NCBI RefSeq assembly: GCF_900583165.1
Contig: NZ_UTKY01000016.1
Span: forward strand, 124,001-188,000
Origin: Pseudomonas viridiflava
GTDB taxonomy: Bacteria; Pseudomonadota; Gammaproteobacteria; Pseudomonadales; Pseudomonadaceae
Length of the DNA: 64,000 nt
Reading direction: 5' to 3'
A program made the position numbers and the translations under genes. How positions within the stretch are numbered: the first letter of the stretch is position 1; each line of letters opens with the position of its first letter. Shown here piece after piece: positions 1 to 8,553 of the stretch. The notes under the pieces were generated by a model. That model searched no databases, was not told where the DNA came from, and saw only the letters and a list, made by a program, of their open reading frames with translations.

Positions 1-1066
<1,066 letters not shown>

Positions 1067-1165
1067 TTACACGGCATGGGCCGTCTGTCGCGGCATCAGG
1101 CACGCGCAGCCATGGGGGCTACGCTGTTTATTGGGGAGCAAGTCTTTCTTCAATGAGGTGAGGGG

Positions 1166-1483
1166 ATGGTTGAATCGCAGCGAATCGCAACGAAACCGGA
1201 TATCTACGAAGGACTGATCGACCGTTTGGGTCGTGCATTGGATGCAGTAAGAACAGCAGGCCGATTGCGTGATGAGCGGCCTGTTGAGTTGGAACTGCGT
1301 GGCCTGAGCCGCGCGGAGCTGGAACTGATCAACGCTTATCTGGAACGCAATGGGCGCAGTGCGCCTCCCTGGGTGGCAACCCCGCCAGTCAAGGAGCCTA
1401 CGCATTCAGCCAAGGTGGTGTGGCTCAAGGATTTGTCGGCCGGTCGTGGCCCGGAAAAGCTCCGGTCCGCCCGCTACAAGTAA
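1166..1483 (+). CDS. Small conserved hypothetical protein, 105 aa
   Basis: No domain recognised. Reasons to believe it is real: a good ribosome binding site (GAGGTGAGGGG) lies just before the ATG, the reading frame is uninterrupted with ordinary Pseudomonas codon use, and it occupies a spacer between leuS and ydcF with no competing gene. The predicted protein has an amphipathic, charged helical region (about residues 12-62, rich in Arg, Leu, Glu) followed by a Pro-rich turn (APPWVATPPVK) and a basic C-terminus (LRSARYK). No signal peptide or membrane segment, so probably cytoplasmic. Function unknown. Confidence 0.7.
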   Translation: MVESQRIATKPDIYEGLIDRLGRALDAVRTAGRLRDERPVELELRGLSRAELELINAYLERNGRSAPPWVATPPVKEPTHSAKVVWLKDLSAGRGPEKLRSARYK

Positions 1484-1550
1484 TTCACTCCCCCAAACAG
1501 CACCATGTCACCGTAGAGATTGTCGCTAAACCCCGTTACACCTTAGGCTT

Positions 1551-1572
1551 CGGGCATCAATGGAGATGCCCG
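1551..1572 (+). promoter_or_regulatory. Hairpin abutting the ydcF start codon, with the Shine-Dalgarno in its loop
   Basis: CGGGCATC (1551-1558) and GATGCCCG (1565-1572) are perfect 8-bp complementary arms separated by AATGGA. The second arm ends on the base before the ATG at 1573, and the GGAG ribosome binding site (1562-1565) sits in the loop and the first base of the descending arm. Folding would probably limit ribosome access, so translational control is an inference. Confidence 0.55.
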
Positions 1573-2331
1573 ATGCCTATTCGTTATTTAATCAAACAAT
1601 TGCTCTTGCCGCCCGGCATCCTCTTGCTGTTGCTGGCTCTTGCGTGGTGGTTTCGCCGCAGTCGTCCGCGCTTGGCAGCATTCTGCTTTGCCCTTGGCTT
1701 TGGCGGCCTGTGGTTGATGAGCCTGCCGGTCATAATGGAGTGGGGCGCACGCGCGCTGGAGACCGAGCCGGCGTTGGCACGGGATGACTGGGCGACGCTG
1801 GCCCAGCGCGCAGACGCCATTGTGATATTGGGTTCGGGACGTGAGCGCGGCGACCCGGCCTGGGGCACCGACCAGCCGACGGGTGTCGGATTGGAGCGCC
1901 AGCGTTATGCCGCGCGACTGGCCAAGGCCTCCGGGCTGCCGGTGCTGACCACGGGCGGTTTGCATTACGGCACGCCGCCCAGCGAGGCGCAGTTAATGGC
2001 AGTGTCGATGCAGGATGACTTCGGTGTGACCGTGCGCTGGAAGGAAGAACGCAGCCATACCACCTGGGAAAACGCGCAGATGAGCGCCGAGATTCTGTTG
2101 CCCCAAGGTATCAAACGCGTGGTTGTGGTGACTCAGGCCTGGCATATGCCGCGTGCGGTGTGGAGTTTTGAAAGGGCTGGCTTCGCCGTGGTGCCGGCAC
2201 CGGTGGGGTTCCTGGGGGTGGACAATGCGCGGCCGCTGGGGGGGTGGATGCCGGAATTTGTGTCGGTATGGCGCAGTGGGCAGTTGATCAATGAGGCGGT
2301 GGGGCAGATCGGTTACCGACTCTTTTATTAG
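1573..2331 (+). CDS. YdcF/SanA-family (DUF218) envelope protein
   Basis: 252-aa protein of the YdcF/ElyC/SanA (DUF218) family, linked in other bacteria to envelope or peptidoglycan-precursor homeostasis. Seen: two N-terminal hydrophobic segments (about residues 8-27 and 34-55), then a DUF218 domain with the ADAIVILGSG opening strand, a TTGG segment, the acidic SEAQLM helix, the conserved TTWENA motif and the late VVVVTQAWHMPRA segment. The ATG at 1573 is chosen over an in-frame start 51 codons upstream because GGAG precedes it at proper spacing and the N-terminus then begins at the hydrophobic anchor. Biochemical activity is unknown for most of the family. Confidence 0.88.
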   Translation: MPIRYLIKQLLLPPGILLLLLALAWWFRRSRPRLAAFCFALGFGGLWLMSLPVIMEWGARALETEPALARDDWATLAQRADAIVILGSGRERGDPAWGTDQPTGVGLERQRYAARLAKASGLPVLTTGGLHYGTPPSEAQLMAVSMQDDFGVTVRWKEERSHTTWENAQMSAEILLPQGIKRVVVVTQAWHMPRAVWSFERAGFAVVPAPVGFLGVDNARPLGGWMPEFVSVWRSGQLINEAVGQIGYRLFY

Positions 2332-2345
2332 TAACACCGTAGGGC

Positions 2346-2440
2346 AAATGTGGGAGGGGGCTTGCCCCCGATAGCAGTGTGTCAGTCAGTACATCTGATA
2401 CTGATACGCCGCCATCGGGGGCAAGCCCCCTCCCACATTT
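2346..2440. repeat. REPIN (paired REP, family 1)
   Basis: Two inverted copies of the GTGGGAGGGGGCTTGCCCCC core, opening AAATGTGGGAGG and closing CCTCCCACATTT, flank a ~40-base centre. It lies between the convergent ydcF and lnt stop codons, a place where the transcript hairpin could also protect or end both mRNAs. Confidence 0.93.
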
Positions 2441-2457
2441 TGTCCGATGTGATGCTG

Positions 2458-3981
2458 TTAGACGGTTTTGGACATGCGGCCTGCCAACAGCGCCCAGCCA
2501 AACAACAGCACACACACAATAATCAACGGCCACGACCGCCACTGCAGGTACGGCGTGAGGTTGTGCATCGGCACCACTTCGCCATACAGAATCCCGCGTT
2601 CGAACTGCGGGATCTGCACGGTGATTTGCCCAAATGGGTTGATCAAGCCCGTCACACCATTGTTAGTGGCACGAATCATCCAGCGGCCGGCCTCCAATGC
2701 GCGCATCTGCGCCATTTGCAGGTGCTGCAGCGGGCCGATTGAGCGGCCGAACCAGGTGTCGTTGCTGATGGTCAGCAGCAAATCGCTCTGGGCTGACAGG
2801 CCAGCGGCGAACTCCGGGTACACGACTTCGTAACAAATGAACGGCGCAATCTGATAGCCCTTGGCTTGCAGCATCGGCTGGTCCGCGGGGCCGCGGGCGA
2901 AGTCGGACATCGGCAGGTCAAAGAAGGCGATCAAGCCGCGCAGCATTTCCTGCAGCGGGACGTACTCGCCGAATGGCACCAGTTTCTGCTTGAGGTAAGT
3001 ACCGTCGCCTTCACCCACAACCGTGATGCCGTTGAAGTAGCGCTTCTGGTGGTGCACTTCCTGGCGGATCGGTACGCCAGTGATCAGCGCGGTATGCCGG
3101 TCGGCGGCAAACTTGCCCATCATGCCCAGGTAGCCTTCCACCGACTCCTTGAGCACTGGCACCGCCGTTTCCGGCCATACCAGCAGGTCAACTGGCTTGG
3201 AGCTGAAACTCATGTCGCGGTACAGCGCCAATTGCGCATTGAGCTGTTCCGGGTCCCACTTCATGCTTTGCTCGATGTTGCCCTGAATCGCGGCCACCGT
3301 CAGCGGGGCGCCGGACGGGGTGGTCCAGGCATGATGCTTGAGCGCCAGGCCAATGGCCCAGGGCGCAACCAGCAACACCAGGGCTGCGCCGATGAATGCG
3401 TTGCGCTTGCCTGCCAACAGGCGCGGCAGGTTGCACAACAGGGCTGCCGTCAGTGCAAGGGCAAAAGAAATCAACCACATCCCGCCCAATGGCGCCAAGC
3501 CAGTCAGCGGGCCATCGAGTTGGCTGTAGCCGGAGTACAACCACGGGAAACCGGTGAGAAACCAGCCACGGAACGCTTCCTGGCCCACCCACAGCGCAGC
3601 GAAGGTCAGTGCATCCGCCAGCGGTGCCTCATTGCGCCGCAGCCAGCGCGCCCACAACCAGGCGGGCAGGGCGAAGAACCAGGCGATGGCAGCGGTGAAC
3701 AGCAGCATCAAGAACCCCGCCAGCAGCACCGAAGCGCCGCCGAAGTGGTGGATGCTGTAGTAGATCCAGCTGGTGCCGGCGCCAAACAGGCCGAAACCAA
3801 AGCACCAGCCACGGCCCAAGGCCTGGCGTGGGCTCAGTTCACGCAGCCCGATATAGAACAATCCGACGGCCAGCAGTGCAAACGGCCACAGGTCGAACGG
3901 CGCCAACGCCAGGGTGGTGATAGCACCGGCCACCACGGCCAGCAGATTACCGGGCCAGCCGGGAGCGGTGAGACGGCGCAT
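2458..3981 (-). CDS. lnt: Apolipoprotein N-acyltransferase
   Basis: Inner-membrane enzyme that adds the third acyl chain from phospholipid to the N-terminal diacylglyceryl-cysteine of lipoproteins, the last maturation step before Lol sorting. The 507-aa length is usual. Seen: several N-terminal membrane segments (to about residue 210), then a periplasmic carbon-nitrogen hydrolase domain carrying the Glu-Lys-Cys triad: E271 in WPETAVP, K331 before LVPFGEY, C383 in FICYEVVYP; a last membrane helix lies near the C-terminus. The start is 8 bp after the corC stop, so the two are cotranscribed; lnt is the promoter-distal gene of ybeZ-ybeY-corC-lnt, a widely conserved order. Confidence 0.97.
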   Translation of the reverse strand: MRRLTAPGWPGNLLAVVAGAITTLALAPFDLWPFALLAVGLFYIGLRELSPRQALGRGWCFGFGLFGAGTSWIYYSIHHFGGASVLLAGFLMLLFTAAIAWFFALPAWLWARWLRRNEAPLADALTFAALWVGQEAFRGWFLTGFPWLYSGYSQLDGPLTGLAPLGGMWLISFALALTAALLCNLPRLLAGKRNAFIGAALVLLVAPWAIGLALKHHAWTTPSGAPLTVAAIQGNIEQSMKWDPEQLNAQLALYRDMSFSSKPVDLLVWPETAVPVLKESVEGYLGMMGKFAADRHTALITGVPIRQEVHHQKRYFNGITVVGEGDGTYLKQKLVPFGEYVPLQEMLRGLIAFFDLPMSDFARGPADQPMLQAKGYQIAPFICYEVVYPEFAAGLSAQSDLLLTISNDTWFGRSIGPLQHLQMAQMRALEAGRWMIRATNNGVTGLINPFGQITVQIPQFERGILYGEVVPMHNLTPYLQWRSWPLIIVCVLLFGWALLAGRMSKTV

Positions 3982-3989
3982 TTCAGTCC

Positions 3990-4829
3990 TTAGCGGGCAA
4001 TAGGGGTCAGGCGAATCAAATGGATACGACGGCTATCAGCATTCAGGATACGGAAGCGATAAGCGCCGATCTCAGTGGTTTCGTTACGTTTTGGCAGATG
4101 TCCGAACGCACTCATCACCAGGCCGCCGACGGTGTCGAATTCATCGTCGGAAAATTCGCTGTCGAAGAACTCGTTGAAGTTCTCGATCGGCGTGAGGGCC
4201 TTGACCAGGAAGTCACCGCTAGGCAGTGGCTTGATATAGCTGTCTTCTTCAACGTCGTGTTCGTCTTCGATGTCGCCGACGATCTGTTCCAACACGTCTT
4301 CAATGGTGACCAGGCCGGCCACGCCGCCGTATTCGTCGATCACAATGGCCATGTGATTGTGGTTGGCGCGAAACTCACGCAGCAACACATTCAGGCGCTT
4401 GGATTCAGGCACGAAGGTGGCCGGGCGCAGCAGGTCCTTGATGTTGAAGCTGTCGCCGTTCTCCTTGAGGATCAGCGGCAGCAAGTCCTTGGCCAACAGG
4501 ACGCCCATGACATCGTCATGGCTTTCACCGATCACCGGGTAGCGCGAGTGCGCCGAGTCGATCACGGCCGGGAGGAATTCCCGTGGGGTCTGGGTCGCCT
4601 TGATGCTGATCATCTGCGAGCGCGGGACCATGATGTCGCGTACTTGCAGGTCAGCCACCTGGATGGCGCCCTCGACGATGGCCAGCGCTTCGCTGTCCAG
4701 CAACTTGTTCTGGTGGGCCTCGCGCAGCAGCTCAAGCAGCTCCTGGCGGTTTTTCGGCTCGTGGGCAAAAGCCTGGGTCAGTTTACCCAGCCATGACTTC
4801 TGCCCGTTGCTCGATCGGTCTTCGCTCAT
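3990..4829 (-). CDS. corC: CorC/YbeX-type CBS-domain protein
   Basis: 279-aa cytosolic member of the CorC/HlyC group, historically tied to magnesium/cobalt efflux and, as YbeX, to ribosome and RNA homeostasis together with YbeY. Seen: a leading helix, two CBS domains (about residues 65-190, including VRDIMVPRSQM, SRYPV and DEYGGVAGLVTIEDVLE), then the CorC/HlyC C-terminal domain with FDTVGGLV. It lacks the DUF21 membrane domain found in larger relatives, so it is not a transporter by itself. It lies between ybeY (41-bp gap) and lnt (8-bp gap) in one operon. Confidence 0.95.
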   Translation of the reverse strand: MSEDRSSNGQKSWLGKLTQAFAHEPKNRQELLELLREAHQNKLLDSEALAIVEGAIQVADLQVRDIMVPRSQMISIKATQTPREFLPAVIDSAHSRYPVIGESHDDVMGVLLAKDLLPLILKENGDSFNIKDLLRPATFVPESKRLNVLLREFRANHNHMAIVIDEYGGVAGLVTIEDVLEQIVGDIEDEHDVEEDSYIKPLPSGDFLVKALTPIENFNEFFDSEFSDDEFDTVGGLVMSAFGHLPKRNETTEIGAYRFRILNADSRRIHLIRLTPIAR

Positions 4830-4870
4830 AGCGATTACTCTGAATCCTTTATTGTTACAGTTGAGTGTTT

Positions 4871-5329
4871 TTACGCTTCGTCGTCGGCATAGGGGTCCGG
4901 ATGACCCAATTCTGCTAGCAACGTTTGTTCCAGTGTTTCCATCTCTTCGGCTTCGTCATCGTCAATATGGTCGTAACCCAAGAGATGCAAGCAGCCGTGG
5001 ATGACTAGATGGGCCCAATGGGCCTCAAGTTCCTTGCCTTGCTCCTTCGCTTCGCGCTCGACGACTTCGACGCAGATCACCAGATCACCCAACAGTGGAA
5101 TATCCAGTAACTCATCGGGCACGTCGGCGGGGAAGGACAGCACATTGGTCGCGTAGTCTTTCTGGCGCCAGGTGTGGTTCAGTTCGCGGCCTTCGGGCTC
5201 GTCCACCAGGCGGATAGTCAGTTCCGAATCAGCGGTGCGCTGGCGCAGGGCCAGGGCGCACCATTGGCGGAACTGTTCTTCGCTGGGGGCAGGCGCATCA
5301 GTGGCCAGCTGCAGGTCGAGCTCAAGCAT
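4871..5329 (-). CDS. ybeY: Endoribonuclease YbeY (rRNA maturation factor)
   Basis: 152-aa zinc-dependent RNase that helps 16S rRNA 3'-end maturation and ribosome quality control. Seen: the family zinc motif [11 protein letters not shown] near residue 115, with three His ligands, preceded by the NVLSFP strand. The start codon is ATG at 5329 ([11 protein letters not shown]), not the longer in-frame opening at 5476, because the extension would lie inside ybeZ and has no family similarity. The start overlaps the ybeZ stop by 8 bp, which indicates translational coupling. Confidence 0.96.
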   Translation of the reverse strand: MLELDLQLATDAPAPSEEQFRQWCALALRQRTADSELTIRLVDEPEGRELNHTWRQKDYATNVLSFPADVPDELLDIPLLGDLVICVEVVEREAKEQGKELEAHWAHLVIHGCLHLLGYDHIDDDEAEEMETLEQTLLAELGHPDPYADDEA

Positions 5330-6326
5330 CGCGGCGAGCGTCCTTGGACAAACCTTCGTCACGGTGTTCGAAGCGCTCATAGGCCTCGACAATACGCTGC
5401 ACCAGCGGGTGGCGAACCACATCCTTGGGCGAGAAGTGGGTGAAACTGATGCCCGGCACGTCCTTGAGCACTTCAATCACATGGCTCAAACCCGACTTGG
5501 TGCCCTTGGGCAGGTCAACCTGGGTAATGTCGCCGGTGATAATGGCCGTGGAGCCGAACCCGATGCGGGTCAGGAACATCTTCATCTGCTCGACCGTGGT
5601 GTTCTGGCTTTCGTCGAGGATGATGAAACTGTTGCTCAATGTGCGGCCGCGCATGTAGGCCAGCGGGGCGATCTCGATCACCTGGCGCTCGATCAGCTTG
5701 GCCACGTATTCAAAGCCAAGCATCTCGTACAGTGCGTCGTAGAGCGGGCGCAGGTACGGGTCGATTTTTTGGGCCAGATCGCCGGGCAGGAAACCGAGCT
5801 TTTCGCCCGCTTCAACCGCCGGTCGCACCAGCAGGATGCGGCGCACTTGCTCGCGCTCAAGGGCATCCACTGCACAGGCCACGGCCAGGTAGGTCTTGCC
5901 GGTACCGGCGGGGCCGATGCCGAAATTGATATCGTTGCCGAGGATTGCCTTGACGTATTTCTGCTGATTCAAGCCCTTGGGGCGAATCATGCCTTTTTTG
6001 GTACGCAGGGCCACGCTGGCTTCGGCGACAGGGTTGTTGGCCAAGTCTTCCACAGCCGATTCCTGCAAATACAGGTGCACGGTTTCTGGCGACAGCTCGC
6101 TACCCTTGGTTTCGCGGTAGAGGCGGCGCAGCAGGTTTTCTGCGGATTGAGTGGATTGGGTCTCACCGATGAGCTCGAACTGATTGCCGCGGTTGCGGAT
6201 CTCGATGCCCAGGCGTTGTTCGATCAGGCGCAAATGCTCGTCGAACTGTCCGCACAGATTGGCGAAACGGCGAGCCTCAAATGGCTCGAGGAGGAAACGA
6301 TGGGGTTCTGCTGTGGGTGCGTTCAA
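5322..6326 (-). CDS. ybeZ: PhoH-like ATPase YbeZ (PhoL)
   Basis: 334-aa PhoH-family NTPase that works with YbeY in rRNA processing and is a predicted RNA helicase. Seen: an N-terminal region (about 1-110), Walker [12 protein letters not shown] and Walker [11 protein letters not shown] in the PhoH domain, followed by a polar C-terminal tail ending KDARRDA. It is the first gene of ybeZ-ybeY-corC-lnt here. In many relatives miaB directly precedes it; in this genome a REPIN (6417-6510) separates the two genes. Confidence 0.95.
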   Translation of the reverse strand: MNAPTAEPHRFLLEPFEARRFANLCGQFDEHLRLIEQRLGIEIRNRGNQFELIGETQSTQSAENLLRRLYRETKGSELSPETVHLYLQESAVEDLANNPVAEASVALRTKKGMIRPKGLNQQKYVKAILGNDINFGIGPAGTGKTYLAVACAVDALEREQVRRILLVRPAVEAGEKLGFLPGDLAQKIDPYLRPLYDALYEMLGFEYVAKLIERQVIEIAPLAYMRGRTLSNSFIILDESQNTTVEQMKMFLTRIGFGSTAIITGDITQVDLPKGTKSGLSHVIEVLKDVPGISFTHFSPKDVVRHPLVQRIVEAYERFEHRDEGLSKDARRDA

Positions 6327-6416
6327 GGTCGCTTTTAGCCGCCCTTTGGCTGTTTAGGTGAAAGAGAGAATAACGCCAGCCGCCGGTGTGCGAAAGCACT
6401 TATCTAGCGCTGGTCG

Positions 6417-6510
6417 AATGTGGGAGGGGGCTTGCTCCCGATAGCAGTGGATCAGCCAACACATGCAGTGACCGGCACACCGCCATCGGGAGCAAGCCCG
6501 CTCCCACATT
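6417..6510. repeat. REPIN (family 1, GCTCCCGAT variant)
   Basis: Inverted pair opening AATGTGGGAGGGGGC and closing GCTCCCACATT. Both arms carry the T-for-C variant (CTTGCTCCCGAT / ATCGGGAGCAAG). One mismatch in the right arm (CCCGCTCC for CCCCCTCC). It sits between miaB and ybeZ. Confidence 0.93.
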
Positions 6511-6541
6511 TTGATCTCCATCAGTCAGGCATATTGATGGG

Positions 6542-7870
6542 TTACTGGATCAACGACCCGCGCAACGAGTGCGGTTGCGCCGCATCGATGTGCACATCGG
6601 CAAACTGACCGATCAGGGTGGGGTTATCGCAGCGGAAGTTGACGATCCGATTGTTCTCGGTGCGCCCCTGCAATTCGCCCGGGTCTTTCTTCGAATAGTC
6701 GGTAACCAGGATGCGCTGCACTGAACCGACCATTTGTCGGCTAATTTCGAAACCCTGTTGGTTCAAGCGATGCTGCAGCGCGTTCAAGCGCTCTTTTTTC
6801 AGCGCCTCTGGGGTTTCGTCCAGCAAATCGGCGGCTGGCGTGCCGGGGCGCTGGCTGTAGACGAACGAGTAGGAGAAGTCGAAACCGACGTCTTCAATCA
6901 GCTTCATGGTCTGCTCGAAGTCTTTCTCGGTCTCGCCTGGGAAACCCACGATAAAATCGGAGCTGATGCAGATGCCCGGCACCGCCGCACGCAATTTGCG
7001 CAGCTTGGATTTGTACTCCAGCGCTGTGTGGTTACGCTTCATCGCCGACAGGATGCGGTCTGAGCCCGATTGCACCGGCAAGTGCAGGTGTTTGACCAGC
7101 TCCGGCACTTCGGCGTGGGCCTGGATCAGGCTGTCGGAAAACTCCAGCGGGTGCGAGGTGGTGTAGCGAATGCGCTCGATACCGTCCACCGCAGCCACCA
7201 CGCGAATCAGCTCCGCCAGGTCGGCGAGGCGCCCGTCATGGGTCTGGCCGCGGTAGCCGTTGACGTTCTGGCCCAGCAGGGTCACTTCGCGTACGCCGTT
7301 TTCAGCCAGGTGGATGATTTCGGACAGTACGTCGTCAAATGGCCGGCTGACCTCTTCACCCCGGGTATAGGGCACCACGCAAAAGGTGCAGTACTTGCTG
7401 CAGCCTTCCATTACCGACACATAGGCGCTCGGCCCGTCGATGCGCGGCTCCGGCAAATGGTCGAATTTTTCGATTTCAGGAAACGACACGTCGACTTGCG
7501 GCAGCTTGGTGATGCGGGCCGCGTCGATCATTTCCGGCAGGCGGTGCAGGGTTTGCGGGCCGAAGACCACATCGACATAGGGCGCACGGTCGCGGATTGC
7601 GGCGCCTTCCTGGCTGGCCACGCAGCCGCCGACGGCGATCACCATGTCTGGGTTGGCCAGTTTCAATTCACGCCAGCGGCCCAGCTGGGAGTACACACGG
7701 TCCTGGGCGCGCTCGCGGATCGAGCAGGTATTGAGCAGGATCACGTCGGCATCTTCGGCGCGGGCGGTGACTTCCAGGGCCTGGTGTTCGCCCAGCAGAT
7801 CGACCATGCGCGAGCTGTCGTACTCGTTCATCTGGCAACCGTGGGTTTCGATGTAAAGCTTCTTGGCCAT
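6542..7870 (-). CDS. miaB: tRNA-2-methylthio-N6-dimethylallyladenosine synthase MiaB
   Basis: Radical-SAM methylthiotransferase that converts i6A37 to ms2i6A37 in tRNAs reading UNN codons. Seen: the N-terminal UPF0004 domain with three cluster cysteines ([24 protein letters not shown]), the radical-SAM CxxxCxxC in [16 protein letters not shown], a TIM-barrel core, and a C-terminal TRAM domain (about residues 375-440). The ATG at 7870 ([11 protein letters not shown]) gives the usual ~442 aa; a TTG four codons upstream is a less likely start. Divergent from the DUF1820 gene at 8002. Confidence 0.97.
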   Translation of the reverse strand: MAKKLYIETHGCQMNEYDSSRMVDLLGEHQALEVTARAEDADVILLNTCSIRERAQDRVYSQLGRWRELKLANPDMVIAVGGCVASQEGAAIRDRAPYVDVVFGPQTLHRLPEMIDAARITKLPQVDVSFPEIEKFDHLPEPRIDGPSAYVSVMEGCSKYCTFCVVPYTRGEEVSRPFDDVLSEIIHLAENGVREVTLLGQNVNGYRGQTHDGRLADLAELIRVVAAVDGIERIRYTTSHPLEFSDSLIQAHAEVPELVKHLHLPVQSGSDRILSAMKRNHTALEYKSKLRKLRAAVPGICISSDFIVGFPGETEKDFEQTMKLIEDVGFDFSYSFVYSQRPGTPAADLLDETPEALKKERLNALQHRLNQQGFEISRQMVGSVQRILVTDYSKKDPGELQGRTENNRIVNFRCDNPTLIGQFADVHIDAAQPHSLRGSLIQ

Positions 7871-8001
7871 GGGAATCGTCAACTGGTGGTAAAGAACCGC
7901 GCATTATAGGGGGCATGCCCATTGGTTCCTAGCGTTGTGCATCGGGTGCCATGCTATAGTTCGCGCCCTCTTTTATATCCCCGATGTGTTATCCGCCCAC
8001 C

Positions 8002-8328
8002 ATGACCAAACGTGAAGCTCCAATCTATAAGGTGATATTCCTCAACCAGGGCCAGGTGTTCGAAATGTACGCCAAGCAGATCTATCAAAGTGATCTGTGG
8101 GGGTTTCTGGAAGTGGAAGAGTTCGTCTTTGGCGAGCGCACCCAGTTGGTCGTCGACCCGGGCGAAGAAAAGCTCAAGGCGCAGTTCGAGGGCGTGGTGC
8201 GCAGTTTTGTGCCGATGCATTCGATTGTGCGCATCGATGAGGTGGAGCGTTTGGGGACGCCGAAGATCAGCGAGGCTCGGGGCGTGAGCAATGTGATGCC
8301 GTTTCCGATGCCGATGCCTGAGAAGTGA
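8002..8328 (+). CDS. DUF1820 family protein
   Basis: 108-aa cytoplasmic protein of the DUF1820 family, common beside miaB in Pseudomonas; no function established. Seen: a compact beta-rich sequence beginning MTKREAPIYKVIFLNQG, the conserved SDLWGFLEVEEFVFGE segment, and a Met/Pro-rich tail (VMPFPMPMPEK). The start at 8002 is preferred to an ATG six codons earlier because the protein family begins close to the KVIFLN strand. It is the last core gene before the accessory operon at 8554. Confidence 0.88.
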   Translation: MTKREAPIYKVIFLNQGQVFEMYAKQIYQSDLWGFLEVEEFVFGERTQLVVDPGEEKLKAQFEGVVRSFVPMHSIVRIDEVERLGTPKISEARGVSNVMPFPMPMPEK

Positions 8329-8553
8329 GTCTCAAGTATTTTGTAGGACCCTTCCGAAATTGACCTCTTGTGCGTAGACATTTTGTTAGAAAAATAGCAG
8401 ATTTTGTCTATGTCGAGAGGGCGCTATCAACACTTGAACAATAAATGCCCTCGACGTATTCCGTATCTCAATACCGTTAAACCTCGCCAGTAGTTAGCAT
8501 CGAGTTTCTTATCACGCAGTCATTGACGAACTTATTTGTTCGGGAGTAGCCCT
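8329..8553. other. AT-richer spacer before the accessory operon
   Basis: 225 bp without a gene, visibly richer in A/T than its surroundings. It contains an imperfect long dyad: TAGACA (8375-8380) with TGTCTA (8405-8410), and GTCGAGAGGGC (8412-8422) against GCCCTCGAC (8447-8455). It must hold the promoter of the operon at 8554 and the end of the DUF1820 transcript, but no convincing -35/-10 pair or T-tract could be fixed by eye. Confidence 0.4.

Noticed and set aside
1067..1405. 112-codon minus-strand frame overlapping the small hypothetical gene
   Set aside because: No ribosome binding site, Cys/Gln-rich random composition; the + frame at 1166 has a good RBS.
2866..3993. 375-codon + strand frame opposite lnt
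   Set aside because: Gln/Arg/His-rich shadow of the lnt frame.
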